Positions 16,865-25,512 of a stretch of DNA of 64,000 nucleotides are shown in pieces (positions within the stretch are counted from its first letter, which is position 1; each line of letters starts with the position of its first letter). The notes under the pieces are model-generated. The model was given only the letters and a program-made list of their open reading frames with translations, was not told where the DNA came from and ran no database searches. The DNA is taken from assembly GCF_040676675.1 (NCBI RefSeq), contig NZ_JBFAPK010000033.1, forward strand, positions 1 to 64,000, read 5' to 3'. The DNA is from JBFAPK01 sp040676675. Its GTDB lineage: Bacteria; Actinomycetota; Actinomycetes; Mycobacteriales; Micromonosporaceae. Position numbers and translations under genes: made by a program.

Positions 16865-18535
16865 ATGGCCGACACCCCGTCCGGCGGAGCCTCGCACCCG
16901 CCGTCGCCGCCCTCCCCCGCCGGTCCGCCGTCCGCGGGCCCGGCGCCCGGTCTGCCCGGCCCTGACGGCGCGCCCGGCGCTGGCCTGCCGGGTCCCGGCC
17001 CGACCAGCCCCGTCGGCCCGGCCGTGGCCGGCCCTGGCCTGCCGGGTCCCGGCCCGACCAGCTCGGGTCTGCCCGGCTCTGCCCCCACCGCACCGGGTCT
17101 GCCCGGTCCGGTCGGCGGCGGGCAGCCGGGATGGCCACTCGGGGTGCCCGTGGTCAGGCGGCGGCCGGCCTGGCGCCGCGCGCTGGTGCTGGGCGCCGCG
17201 ATCCTGGTGATCGCCGGTTCCGCGGTGACCATGGCGTTCCAGTTGGGTGACCGGCTCGGCACCGAGGCGCTGCTGGTCGGGTTGATCGCCGCGATCGTGC
17301 CGGTGCCGGTGCTGGTCGCGTGCTTCCTCTGGCTCGACCGGTACGAGCCGGAGCCGGTCAAGTACCTGATCTTCTGCTTCGGCTGGGGCGCCGCCGTGGC
17401 CACGCTGACCGCGTCCCACGTGAACGGCTTCGCCGCCGACCTGTTCCAGTCCTGGGGCCTGCCCGACGCCCTGGTGGCGGTGCTGGTGGCGCCCTTCATC
17501 GAGGAGCTGATGAAGGCGCTCGGCCCGATCCTGCTGCTGGTCGGCCGCCGCCGGGAGTGGTCCGGCATCACCGATGGCATCGTCTACTGTGGCCTGTCGG
17601 CGGTCGGCTTCGCCATGGTGGAGAACATTCTCTACCTGGGCGGGTACGGCTACGCCGCCGGCGCCGAACAGTACGGACCGGCCACCGGCGTACAGAACGT
17701 CTTCGGGATCTTCATCGTGCGGGTGCTCTTCAGCGCCTTCGCCCACCCGCTCTTCACCTCGATGACGGGCGTGGGACTCGGCATCGCCGCCCGTACCGCC
17801 GACCGGCGGGTGCGCGTGCTCGCCCCGCTGGCCGGCCTGCTGCTCGCGATGATGCTGCACGGCACCTGGAACTTCACGCCGTCGCTCGCCGAGGCGACCG
17901 GCAAGACCATCATCGTGCTCTACGGGTACGTCGGGTTCATGGTGCCGGTCTTCTTCGGCGTACTGGGCCTGGCGATCTGGCTGCGGGGCTGGGAGGGGCG
18001 GCTGGTCGAGCGCATCCTGCCCGACTACGTCCGGGCCGGCTGGCTCACCCCGCCCGAGGTCGCCTCGCTGGGCAGCCTCGGGCGTCGGCACTCGGCCCGG
18101 CGCTGGGCCCGGCGGGTCGCCGGCGACGCGGGCGCGCGGGCGATGCGGGGCTACCAGTTCTCGGCGACCCGGTTGGCGCTGCTGCGCGACGGGATCCGGC
18201 GCGGGTTGGACGCCCGACCGGCGGACCTGGCCCGCGCGGTCGAGGAGGAGCGGCGCCTGCTCCAGGAGATCGCCGCGTATCGGCAGGTCTTCGTCGGGAA
18301 GGACCCGCAGGCCCCGGTGGGCGTCTGGGACGGCACCCGGTACCACCTGACCTTCCCGGACGGGGTACGGCGGACCGTGGAGGCTCCCGACGAGCCGGTG
18401 GTCCCCATCCCGGTCGTCCTGGTGCCGCCGCCGGTCCCGGCCTACCCGGGCGCCTACGGCCCGCAGCCCGGCCAGCCCGGTGGCCCGTCGAACGGCCAGC
18501 CCTTCGGCCCGCCCGGCGGCGTGGCCTGGCACTGA
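16865..18535 (+). CDS. PrsW-family intramembrane metalloprotease
   Basis: A 556-aa membrane protein. Residues 1-95 are a Pro/Gly-rich cytoplasmic region made of GLPGPGPTS-like repeats. About eight hydrophobic segments lie between residues 105 and 385. The PrsW motifs are present: FIEELMKALGP (EExxK, metal and catalytic Glu), FAHPLFTSMTG and MLHGTWNF. A C-terminal cytoplasmic tail of about 170 residues contains a helical region (EEERRLLQEIAAY) and a Pro-rich end. PrsW of Bacillus cleaves the anti-sigma factor RsiW; the target here is unknown and no anti-sigma gene is adjacent. The ATG at 16865 follows TACGCT (16853-16858) by 6 nt, so leaderless translation is likely. It is divergent from the SAM-IV leader. 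Confidence 0.88.
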   Translation: MADTPSGGASHPPSPPSPAGPPSAGPAPGLPGPDGAPGAGLPGPGPTSPVGPAVAGPGLPGPGPTSSGLPGSAPTAPGLPGPVGGGQPGWPLGVPVVRRRPAWRRALVLGAAILVIAGSAVTMAFQLGDRLGTEALLVGLIAAIVPVPVLVACFLWLDRYEPEPVKYLIFCFGWGAAVATLTASHVNGFAADLFQSWGLPDALVAVLVAPFIEELMKALGPILLLVGRRREWSGITDGIVYCGLSAVGFAMVENILYLGGYGYAAGAEQYGPATGVQNVFGIFIVRVLFSAFAHPLFTSMTGVGLGIAARTADRRVRVLAPLAGLLLAMMLHGTWNFTPSLAEATGKTIIVLYGYVGFMVPVFFGVLGLAIWLRGWEGRLVERILPDYVRAGWLTPPEVASLGSLGRRHSARRWARRVAGDAGARAMRGYQFSATRLALLRDGIRRGLDARPADLARAVEEERRLLQEIAAYRQVFVGKDPQAPVGVWDGTRYHLTFPDGVRRTVEAPDEPVVPIPVVLVPPPVPAYPGAYGPQPGQPGGPSNGQPFGPPGGVAWH

Positions 18536-18538
18536 CCG

Positions 18539-18627
18539 GGACCGCCGGTCCGGCGCGGCCCGGCACTGTGACCAGGACCGCCGGTCCGGCGCGGTCGGCA
18601 TTGGCCGGGACCGCCGGTCCGGGCGGG
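18539..18627. repeat. Three copies of a 20-bp GC-rich repeat
   Basis: GGACCGCCGGTCCGGCGCGG is found at 18539-18558 and 18575-18594, with a changed copy at 18608-18627. Each contains the small inverted repeat GGACC/GGTCC. The array fills the gap between the convergent PrsW-type and GroES-like genes. Confidence 0.8.
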
Positions 18628-18698
18628 GCCGCGCCGGCAGTGGTCCCGCCGCGAGCGGCGCTAGAGGTTGCGAGCGGCCCTGGAGGTAGCGAGCGGGG

Positions 18699-19046
18699 CT
18701 AGAGGTACAGGCCGGTGAGGCCGGTCGCGTCGTCCTCGACCCGCTGGGCGGCGACCGCGTGCACGTCGCGCTCGCGCAGCAGGACGTAGTCGCGGCCGTG
18801 CAGCTCGACCTCGGAGCGGTCGTCCGGGTCGAAGAGCACGCGGTCCCCCGCCACGATGGAGCGTACGTTCGGGCCGACCCCGACCGCGGTCGCCCACGAC
18901 AGCCTCCGCCCCATCGCCGCCGTGGCCGGGATCACGATTCCCGCGCTTGATCGTCGCTCGCCCTCGCGCCCCTCCAGGCGGACCAGGACGCGGTCGTGCA
19001 GCAGGCGGATCGGCAGGCCGGTGTCGATGTTCGGGTCAGCGGTCAC
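18699..19046 (-). CDS. GroES-like (Cpn10 family) protein
   Basis: A 115-aa protein with the chaperonin-10 fold: PIRLLHDRVLVRLEG at the start of the domain (about residues 12-26), SSAGIVIPATA (33-43, mobile-loop side), VGVGPNV and VAGDRVLFD (about 65-73), and DYVLLRERDVHAV near the end. It is longer than the usual 95-100 aa because of extra residues at both ends. A canonical groES sits with groEL; there is no groEL here, so this is probably a second, GroES-like protein. The GTG at 19046 follows TAGCGT (19054-19059, complement) by 7 nt, a leaderless arrangement. Confidence 0.8.
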   Translation of the reverse strand: MTADPNIDTGLPIRLLHDRVLVRLEGREGERRSSAGIVIPATAAMGRRLSWATAVGVGPNVRSIVAGDRVLFDPDDRSEVELHGRDYVLLRERDVHAVAAQRVEDDATGLTGLYL

Positions 19047-19201
19047 GATCGGAACGCTACCCTGCGGCGGATCCGCCGCCGCTGGAGGTTCTCGGGGTGT
19101 GGTGCGGGTCGATGTGGGGGAGAATTCAGGGCCTGAACAGGACGAGCCGGCAGTCGGGCACCGGTTAACGTTGGAGGCCGATTCGGCAGGAGGAGGTGGG
19201 C

Positions 19202-20482
19202 GTGGGCCGCTTCGAGCAGTTGCGGACGCGGTTGCGTCGGGCGTACGAGGCGGGTCGCACCTCCGTCCGCGCCGCCCGGGAGCGCGAGGAGGCGGAGTCC
19301 GCCGAGGCGCTCGCGTCGCTCGCGGTGCCCCCGCCGGAGCCGCCCGAGCCGGAGTCGCTCGTCGCGCACCCCTCCACCGCCAGCCGGGACGACGCCGACG
19401 TACCGCACGCGCTGCGCATCGCCGCGGCCTGGTCGTGGCGGCTGCTGGTGATCGGCGTCGTCTTCTGGGCGCTGTTCCGGGTGATCGGCATGGTGCGCAT
19501 CGTCATCATCCCGGTCCTCATCGCGCTGCTGCTCTCCGCGCTGCTCGCCCCGGCGGTGACCTGGCTGCTGCGGGCGCGCTTCCCCCGCTCGCTCGCGACC
19601 GGGCTGGTGCTGGTGGGCGGTCTGGGCGCGGTCGTCGGCACGCTCACCCTGGTCGTCAACGAGTTCATCAACGGCGTACCGAAGTTGAGCGAGAACGCCA
19701 CGGCCGGGATCCGGCAGATCCAGGAGTGGCTCCAGACCGGGCCGTTGCACCTCTCGGACCGCCAGCTCGACCAGTACATTGACGAGGGCCAGAAGTGGAT
19801 CGACCAGAACACCCAGGCCCTCACCAGCGGCGCGCTCTCCACCGCGACGACCCTCTTCGAGCTGCTCACCGGCACGCTGCTGGTGCTCTTCTCGACCTTC
19901 TTCTTCCTCCGCGACGGCGGCAAGATCTGGCGTTTCCTGGTTCGCCTGCTGCCGCTGAACGCCCGCTGGCGGGTTGACGACGCGGGCCAGGCCGCCTGGG
20001 CGACGCTCGTCGCCTACGTACGGGCCACCGTGCTGGTCGCCTTCATCGACGCGGTCGGGATCGGCATCTTCCTGGTCGTCTTCAACGTCCCGTTCGCGTT
20101 TCCGCTGGCCGCCCTGGTGTTCCTCGGCGCGTTCATCCCGATCGTCGGCGCGACCCTCTCCGGCGCGGTGGCCGTGCTCGTGGGGCTGGTCGACAGCGGC
20201 TGGGTCACCGCCCTCGTGATCCTCGGCGTGGTGATCGCGGTGCAGCAGGTCGAGGGGCACATCCTGCAACCGTTGATCATGGGCCGGGCCGTCGCCATCC
20301 ACCCGCTCGCCGTGATCCTCGCCATCGCCGCCGGCGTGGTGCTCGCCGGCATCGTCGGCGCGCTCGTCGCGGTGCCGCTGGTCGCCGTGCTCAACACCGC
20401 GATCCGCCGGCTCGCCCGGCGGCGGGTACCCGAGGTGCCCCCGACCGCGATCGTGGTCGCACCCAGCCAACCGCCGCTCTGA
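19202..20482 (+). CDS. AI-2E family transporter (PerM/TqsA-like)
   Basis: A 426-aa membrane protein. A cytoplasmic N-terminal region of about 75 residues, rich in Arg and Glu and then Pro, is followed by seven to eight membrane segments (LLVIGVVFWALFRVIGMV near residue 78, then paired segments, and a C-terminal block of four). The extracytoplasmic domain between about 155 and 215 and the motif QQVEGHILQPLIMG near residue 345 are typical of the family. Members export small molecules, or exchange sodium and protons; the substrate cannot be read here. I prefer GTG 19202 over GTG 19196 because AGGAGG (19191-19196) then has the proper 5-base spacing. Confidence 0.85.
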   Translation: MGRFEQLRTRLRRAYEAGRTSVRAAREREEAESAEALASLAVPPPEPPEPESLVAHPSTASRDDADVPHALRIAAAWSWRLLVIGVVFWALFRVIGMVRIVIIPVLIALLLSALLAPAVTWLLRARFPRSLATGLVLVGGLGAVVGTLTLVVNEFINGVPKLSENATAGIRQIQEWLQTGPLHLSDRQLDQYIDEGQKWIDQNTQALTSGALSTATTLFELLTGTLLVLFSTFFFLRDGGKIWRFLVRLLPLNARWRVDDAGQAAWATLVAYVRATVLVAFIDAVGIGIFLVVFNVPFAFPLAALVFLGAFIPIVGATLSGAVAVLVGLVDSGWVTALVILGVVIAVQQVEGHILQPLIMGRAVAIHPLAVILAIAAGVVLAGIVGALVAVPLVAVLNTAIRRLARRRVPEVPPTAIVVAPSQPPL

Positions 20483-20528
20483 TCGCCGGGCGTCCCCGCC
20501 CGCGCCGTGACCGGTCCGCGCCCTGACC

Positions 20529-20636
20529 GGTCCGAGCCAGTGCCCCGGTCCGAGCCCGTGCCCCGGTCCGAGCCCGTGCCCCGGTCCGAGCCCGTGCCCC
20601 GGTCCGAGCCCGTGCCCCGGCCCGCGCCAGTGCCCC
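20529..20636. repeat. 18-bp tandem repeat, 6 copies
   Basis: Six head-to-tail copies of GGTCCGAGCCCGTGCCCC, the first and last with changes, lie between the convergent AI-2E-type transporter gene and dinG. There are no spacers between copies. Confidence 0.9.
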
Positions 20637-20664
20637 GGTCCGCCGAGGGGGCGGGACCGGGCGT

Positions 20665-22863
20665 TCAGCTGGCGGCGAGCCGCTCCAGCGCGCCCGTCGC
20701 CACCTCGGGGCGGGTCGTGTACCAGAACGGCGGCAGCGACCGGCGCAGGAAGCTGCCGTAGCCCCGGGCCGTCTCCAGCCGCGAGTCCAGCACCGCCACC
20801 ACACCCCGGTCACCCGTCGCGCGGATCAACCGGCCGGCGCCCTGGGCCAGCCGGATGGCCGCGATCGGCACACTCACCGCGGCGAACCCGGAGCCGCCGC
20901 TGGCGTCCACCGCCGCCGCCCGGGCCGCCGCCAGCGGCTCGTCCGGCCGGGGGAACGGCAGCCGGTCGATCACCACGAGCTGGCAGGAGTCGCCGGGCAC
21001 GTCCACCCCCTGCCAGAGCGACATGACCCCGAACAGGCAGCTCGCCCGGTCCTCGCGGAACCGCCGTACCAGCAGCGGCAGCGCCTCCTCGCCCTGCAAC
21101 AGCACGGGTAGCCCGGTGCGGGCCCGGACCAGCTCCGCGGCCTGCTGGGCGGCCCGCCGGGAGGAGAAGAGCCCGAGGGTACGCCCGCCGAGCGCGCCGA
21201 TCAGGCGGAGCAGTTCCTCGCCCGCCGGGGCGCTCAGTCCGGAGGCGGTGGGGCGGGGCAGGTGCGCGGCCACGTACAGGATGCCCTGCTTGGGATAGTC
21301 GAACGGGGAGCCGACGTCCAGCGACCGCCAACCGTCGCCCGACGAGCCGTCGTCCTCCCCACCCGGCCGGGCCGGGGCCGCCGCGGCGGGTCGGCTCTCG
21401 CGGCGGGCCGGCTGCTGCGGACGCGACTGTTCCCGCCCCGTGGACCCGGCCAGCGCCGCGGCGGCGGGCGAGGGCGTCGGCTCGGGCGCCGGACCGAGCC
21501 CCAACGACCGGGCGACGGTGTCGAACCGCCCCCCGAGCGTCAGCGTGGCCGACGTGGCGACGACCGTACGCTCGTCGTACAGGTGGGTGGCGAGCGTGCC
21601 GGCGACCGAGAGCGGCGCCACGACCAGGGCCCGCCGCCCCGTCGCCGCGCCCTCCGGCTTCTCCACCCAGGCCACGTCGTGGTCCGCCTCGTCCAGGAGC
21701 CGCTGCGCGGTCGTGGAGAGCTCGTCGAGGACGGCCTTTGCCTGCTGCTTGCGCACCGGGTCCGGATCGTCGGCCTTGATGTCCCCGATCTTGTCGAGGG
21801 CGGCCCGGGTCGCGGCGTCCAGCAGGGTGCAGGCCTCGCTCAGCGGCGCCGGCAGCCCGGTGGTGATCCGGCCGGCGGGCGCCTCGGCCAGGGCGACCGC
21901 GAGCGCGTCGCCCGCCTCGGTCAACCGTTCCGCCAGCTCCGGGCCGAGCAGCGGCCGGGACCGCCGGGCCGCCCGGTCGATCAGCTCGGGGACCAGCTCC
22001 GCCTGCGAGGCCGACGAGACCCGGTCGGCCAGTTCGTGTGCCTCGTCGATCACCAGCAGCTTGTGCGGCGGCACGATGTGCCGGCCGGCCAGCATGTCCA
22101 CGGCGAGCAGGCTGTGGTTGGTGACCACGATGTCCGCCTCCCGGGCCCGCGCGCGGGACGCCTCCGCGAAGCACTCGGCCCCGTACGGGCACCGGCTGGC
22201 GCCGACGCACTCGCGCGCCGGCATGGAGACCGTCCGCCACACCTGGTCGTCGACCCCCGGGTCGAGTTCGTCCCGGTCACCCGTCTCCGTCTCCATCGCC
22301 CAGTCGCGCAGCCGCTGGACCTGCTTGCCGAGCCGGCCGGTTTCCCCGAGCCACTTGGTGCCCCCGCCACCCGCCGCCGGGGCCGAGTCGAAGAGCGTGT
22401 CCTCCGGCTCGTCCTCAGTGGAGCTCTCCAACCGGGCGAGGCACAGGTAGTGGTGCCGCCCCTTGAGCACCGCGAACGTGGGTCGGCGGCCGAGCACCGG
22501 CTCCACCGCGTCGGCGAGCCGGGGAAGATCGTGCTCGACCAGCTGGGACTGGAGCGCGAGCGTGGCCGTGGAGACCACCACGGGGCCGTCCACCGTCAGC
22601 GCCGGAGCGAGGTACGCCAGCGACTTGCCGGTGCCGGTGCCGGCCTGTACGAGCAGGTGCTCGCCGCGCGCGATGCTCTCCTCGATCGCCGCGGTCATCC
22701 GCTGCTGACCCGGCCGGGCCGCTCCGCCGGGAACCGAGCCGACGGCGGCGGCCAGCAGCTCCGCGCCGGAGGGGCGGGCGCCGCGTCGCCGGCGGCCGTC
22801 GGACTTGGGCTTCGGTGCTGCGGTGGTGGCGCTGGGACTGCTGGCGGTGGTGGGCGCGGTCAC
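20665..22863 (-). CDS. dinG: ATP-dependent DNA helicase, DinG/XPD type
   Basis: A 732-aa superfamily 2 helicase. The Walker A motif is AGTGTGKS (residues 74-81). The iron-sulfur cysteines are in ECVGASRCPYGAECFAEA, and the Walker B/DEAH box is LLVIDEAHELADR. The later motifs include SLWQGVDVPGD and LAQGAGRLIRATGDRG, the latter being motif VI. DinG unwinds DNA with 5'-3' polarity and acts on R-loops and structured DNA. A Pro/Ser/Thr-rich insert that looks disordered lies about two thirds along. The GTG at 22863 follows TACCGT (22870-22875, complement) by 6 nt and gives an N terminus MTAPTTASS; the longer reading to 23016 is rejected on that basis. It stands alone. Confidence 0.92.
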   Translation of the reverse strand: MTAPTTASSPSATTAAPKPKSDGRRRRGARPSGAELLAAAVGSVPGGAARPGQQRMTAAIEESIARGEHLLVQAGTGTGKSLAYLAPALTVDGPVVVSTATLALQSQLVEHDLPRLADAVEPVLGRRPTFAVLKGRHHYLCLARLESSTEDEPEDTLFDSAPAAGGGGTKWLGETGRLGKQVQRLRDWAMETETGDRDELDPGVDDQVWRTVSMPARECVGASRCPYGAECFAEASRARAREADIVVTNHSLLAVDMLAGRHIVPPHKLLVIDEAHELADRVSSASQAELVPELIDRAARRSRPLLGPELAERLTEAGDALAVALAEAPAGRITTGLPAPLSEACTLLDAATRAALDKIGDIKADDPDPVRKQQAKAVLDELSTTAQRLLDEADHDVAWVEKPEGAATGRRALVVAPLSVAGTLATHLYDERTVVATSATLTLGGRFDTVARSLGLGPAPEPTPSPAAAALAGSTGREQSRPQQPARRESRPAAAAPARPGGEDDGSSGDGWRSLDVGSPFDYPKQGILYVAAHLPRPTASGLSAPAGEELLRLIGALGGRTLGLFSSRRAAQQAAELVRARTGLPVLLQGEEALPLLVRRFREDRASCLFGVMSLWQGVDVPGDSCQLVVIDRLPFPRPDEPLAAARAAAVDASGGSGFAAVSVPIAAIRLAQGAGRLIRATGDRGVVAVLDSRLETARGYGSFLRRSLPPFWYTTRPEVATGALERLAAS

Positions 22864-22932
22864 CCAGCGACGGTACCCGCCCCGCCCGACAGAGTTGGAC
22901 GGCGCGCTGTGCTGTCTCGCTCGCTGCGCTTC

Positions 22933-23025
22933 GCGGCGCCTGGGGGGTGGTGTCCTTCCTTCCGCGGCGGTGTGGGTGGGTGGCCGTTCGCCGCGACGCG
23001 TCAGTGCAGACACCACCGGCGCCGC
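22933..23025. repeat. Nested inverted repeat in the dinG/DUF402 divergent gap
   Basis: Outer arms GCGGCGCC (22933-22940) and GGCGCCGC (23018-23025) and inner arms GGTGGTGTC (22946-22954) and GACACCACC (23009-23017) are perfect complements. The 54-base interior holds a further GCGGCG/CGCCGC pair. The whole gap (22864-23136) has no gene. Confidence 0.65.
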
Positions 23026-23136
23026 TGCGCTTGCTCGCTGGGGCCGCGGCTGTGACGGCGGGCAATACAGAATCCGATAACCGCGTCCCCTCCTTCCCGC
23101 CGGCCCGCGTTAGGGGAAATCGGTTAGGGTGCGGGG

Positions 23137-23640
23137 ATGTCGAGCGATGTGGTGCGGGTCGTGTTCCGCAAGTACGACGGCACCGCGCACAGGGATTACC
23201 CGGCCCGCCGACTGGCCGAGGACGACCAGGGCGTCTGGCTCGGGGTGACGACGGGTACGCCGTCGGTGTACCACGGCCGGCCCTCGGTGGAGCAGATCCC
23301 GTTCGTGCTGTTCGTGCCGCGCGACTCGTGGTGGACCGGGATGTTCAACCCGCCGCCGCGCACGAGCGAGGTCTACTGTGACATCGCCAGCCCGGCCCGC
23401 TGGGAGGACGACACGGTACACCTGATCGACCTGGACCTGGACGTGGTGCGGCGCCGGGCGACGGGCGCCGTGGAGCTGCGCGACGAGGACGAGTTCGCCG
23501 AGAACCGGGTCCGGTACGGCTACCCGGACGAGGTGGTCGCGCAGGCCGAGGCCGCGGCGCGGTGGCTGTACGACGCGCTCGGCGACGGTACCGAGCCGTT
23601 CGCCTCGACGTACCGGAAGTGGCTGGCCCTGGTGGTCTGA
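23137..23640 (+). CDS. DUF402 domain-containing protein
   Basis: A 167-aa soluble protein of the DUF402 family, whose studied members (FomD and Ntdp) are metal-dependent phosphatases or hydrolases acting on nucleoside diphosphate-type bonds. Family marks visible are WWTGMFNPPP, EVYCDIASPARWEDD, LIDLDLDVV and ELRDEDEFAENRVRYGYP, which supply the conserved acidic metal ligands. The particular substrate is unknown. The ATG at 23137 follows TAGGGT (23125-23130) by 6 nt, indicating a leaderless transcript. PPK2 starts 71 bases after the stop, so the two might be cotranscribed. Confidence 0.82.
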   Translation: MSSDVVRVVFRKYDGTAHRDYPARRLAEDDQGVWLGVTTGTPSVYHGRPSVEQIPFVLFVPRDSWWTGMFNPPPRTSEVYCDIASPARWEDDTVHLIDLDLDVVRRRATGAVELRDEDEFAENRVRYGYPDEVVAQAEAAARWLYDALGDGTEPFASTYRKWLALVV

Positions 23641-23711
23641 CCGCGCGGCCCCGCGGGCGTGACGTGCGGCGCCGGGAGGCGCCGGACGGCCCGGTGGGCG
23701 ATGATCGGGTG

Positions 23712-24617
23712 ATGAGCGGGCGGACAACGGGGATCCGGGAGCTGTTGCGGGTACGCGGGGACGGGCGGGGTCCGATCGATCTCGCGGCGATCGATCCCCG
23801 GTCGACCCCCGGCCTGCCCGGGCGGCACGTGGTGGGTGAGGACGCCAAGGGCTGGGCCCGGACCGAGGTGGGCGTCGTCGGCGCGGACCTGGCCCGGCAG
23901 CAGGAGATGCTCTTCGCCTCGGCCAAGGCCGACCCGGAGTTCTCCCGGCGGGTGTTGCTGGTGTTGCAGGCCGTGGACTGCGGTGGCAAGGACGGCACGA
24001 TCCGCCGGGTGGCCGGGGCGATGAACCCGCTCGGCCTGCACATCCGGGCGTTCGGGCCGCCGACCGAGCTGGAGCGGCGGCACCACTTCCTCTGGCGGAT
24101 CCGGCGGGCTCTGCCGGAGCCCGGTTACGTCGGGGTGTTCAACCGGTCCCACTACGAGGACGTCCTGATCGCCCGGGTGGAGTCGCTGGTGCCGGAGCGG
24201 GTCTGGCGGGGCCGGTACGACGAGATCAACGAGTTCGAGCGCGAGCTGACCGAGGGCGGGGTGGCCCTGGTCAAGGTGATGCTGCACATCTCCCGGGGTG
24301 AGCAGTTGGAGCGGCTCGGCGCGCGGCTGACCGACCCGACGAAGTACTGGAAGTACAACCCGGCGGATCTCGACGCGCGGGCCCGCTGGGCGGACTACCA
24401 GGCCGCGTACGCGGAGGCGCTGGGCCGTACCAGCCCGCCGACGGCGCCCTGGTACGTCGTACCGGCCGACCGGAAGTGGTACCGGAACTGGGCCGTGGCG
24501 CGGCTGCTCCGGGAGACGTTCGTGGATCTTGGATTGCGCTATCCGCCGGCCGGTTTCGACGTGGAGCGGGAGCGGCTCCGGCTGGCCAGCGAAAAGTCAC
24601 CCGGCGGGCCAAAATGA
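23712..24617 (+). CDS. ppk2: Polyphosphate kinase 2 family protein
   Basis: A 301-aa enzyme that transfers phosphate between polyphosphate and nucleotides. The Walker A motif is DCGGKDGT (residues 89-96; DAAGKDGT is more usual) and the Walker B/lid region is FNRSHYEDV (143-151), both diagnostic of PPK2. The segment DPTKYWKYNPADLDARARW and the final WYVVPADRKWYRNW are also family hallmarks. Single-domain PPK2 proteins of this length are class I or III and make NTP or NDP from polyphosphate. The gene is followed by a PHO-box-like element and the DUF47/pit phosphate-uptake pair, which fits a phosphate-metabolism neighbourhood. The ATG at 23712 lacks a clear ribosome binding site; a GTG lies just before it. 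Confidence 0.92.
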   Translation: MSGRTTGIRELLRVRGDGRGPIDLAAIDPRSTPGLPGRHVVGEDAKGWARTEVGVVGADLARQQEMLFASAKADPEFSRRVLLVLQAVDCGGKDGTIRRVAGAMNPLGLHIRAFGPPTELERRHHFLWRIRRALPEPGYVGVFNRSHYEDVLIARVESLVPERVWRGRYDEINEFERELTEGGVALVKVMLHISRGEQLERLGARLTDPTKYWKYNPADLDARARWADYQAAYAEALGRTSPPTAPWYVVPADRKWYRNWAVARLLRETFVDLGLRYPPAGFDVERERLRLASEKSPGGPK

Positions 24618-24641
24618 ACGCTAGGTAAACGACAAGTGAAT
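24609..24641 (-). promoter_or_regulatory. PHO-box-like PhoP site upstream of DUF47/pit
   Basis: Read on the minus strand there are three contiguous 11-bp direct repeats, beginning ATTCACT, GTTTACC and GTTCATT. The Streptomyces PhoP repeat is GTTCACC in 11-bp units. The element overlaps the last codons of ppk2 and lies about 120 bases before the DUF47 gene, although it points away from it. Confidence 0.6.
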
Positions 24642-24759
24642 CGCATCTGACCAGGGGTGGGCCGCCGGTAGCAGGGTTTTCACATTCCCTAGCATCTCCC
24701 TCGACGGGCCCCGTATCTTGGCCTGTCGCCGTCACCCGACCATCAGAAGGTTCCGTGCC

Positions 24760-25386
24760 GTGAAGTTTTCCTTCCGTCCCACCGAGGGCGCTTTCTACGA
24801 GCTCTTCACCCGGGCCGCCCAGAATCTGGTGCGGGGCACGGAGCTGCTCAACGAGCTCGCCCTGCCGGGTGTCGACGTCCAGTCCGTGAGTGAGCGGCTG
24901 ACCGAGGTCGAGCACGACAGCGACCAGATCACCCACGAGCTCTACAAGAAGATCAACTCGACCTTCATCACCCCGTTCGACCGCGAGGACATCTACCGGC
25001 TCGGCTCGCTGCTCGACGACGTGATGGACCACCTCGAAGCGGTCGGCAACCTGCTCTACCTCTACGGCCTGACCAAGCTGCCCTCGCTGCCGCGGGAGAT
25101 GCACGAGCTGGTCAACGTGCTGGACCACCAGGCCCGGATCACCGCCGAGGTGATGCCCCGGCTGCGGACCATGAAGAACCTGGACGACTACTGGATCGAG
25201 TGCAACCGGCTCGAGAACGACGGCGACCAGGCGTACCGGATGCTACTCGTCCGCCTCTTCTCCGGCGAGTACGACGCCCTGACGGTGCTGAAGATGAAGG
25301 AGGTCGCCGACGAGCTGGAGGCGGCCTGCGACGCCTTCGAGCACGTGGCCAACACCGTCGAGACGATCACGGTCAAGGAGTCCTGA
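24760..25386 (+). CDS. DUF47 (PhoU-like) phosphate transport regulator
   Basis: A 208-aa all-helical protein of the DUF47 family, distant relatives of PhoU that are normally encoded with a Pit permease. Acidic helices such as TEVEHDSDQITHELYKKIN (about residues 47-65) carry the E/DxxxD metal-binding pattern, repeated later in NRLENDGDQAYRMLLVRLF. It probably controls or assists the Pit transporter. The GTG at 24760 has AGAAGG upstream with 9-base spacing. The pit gene follows after 126 bases. A PHO-box-like repeat is upstream at 24609-24641. Confidence 0.87.
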   Translation: MKFSFRPTEGAFYELFTRAAQNLVRGTELLNELALPGVDVQSVSERLTEVEHDSDQITHELYKKINSTFITPFDREDIYRLGSLLDDVMDHLEAVGNLLYLYGLTKLPSLPREMHELVNVLDHQARITAEVMPRLRTMKNLDDYWIECNRLENDGDQAYRMLLVRLFSGEYDALTVLKMKEVADELEAACDAFEHVANTVETITVKES

Positions 25387-25512
25387 GTCCGTGCCTGAGC
25401 CAAGCAAGCCGCGCGTCCGGGCCGGCGGGCCCCACCCTGCCCGGTTCCCGGTGACACCGCCGCCGGCCGGCGAGCAGCCGGGGACTCCGGGCGCACGCCG
25501 TGGGGCGCGCCG

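Noticed and set aside
20529..20636. Possible CRISPR array
   Set aside because: The 18-bp units abut with no unique spacers and there are no cas genes.
24760..25386. Annotation as PhoU
   Set aside because: Length and helices fit DUF47, which is linked to Pit; true PhoU belongs with pstB and is missing there.
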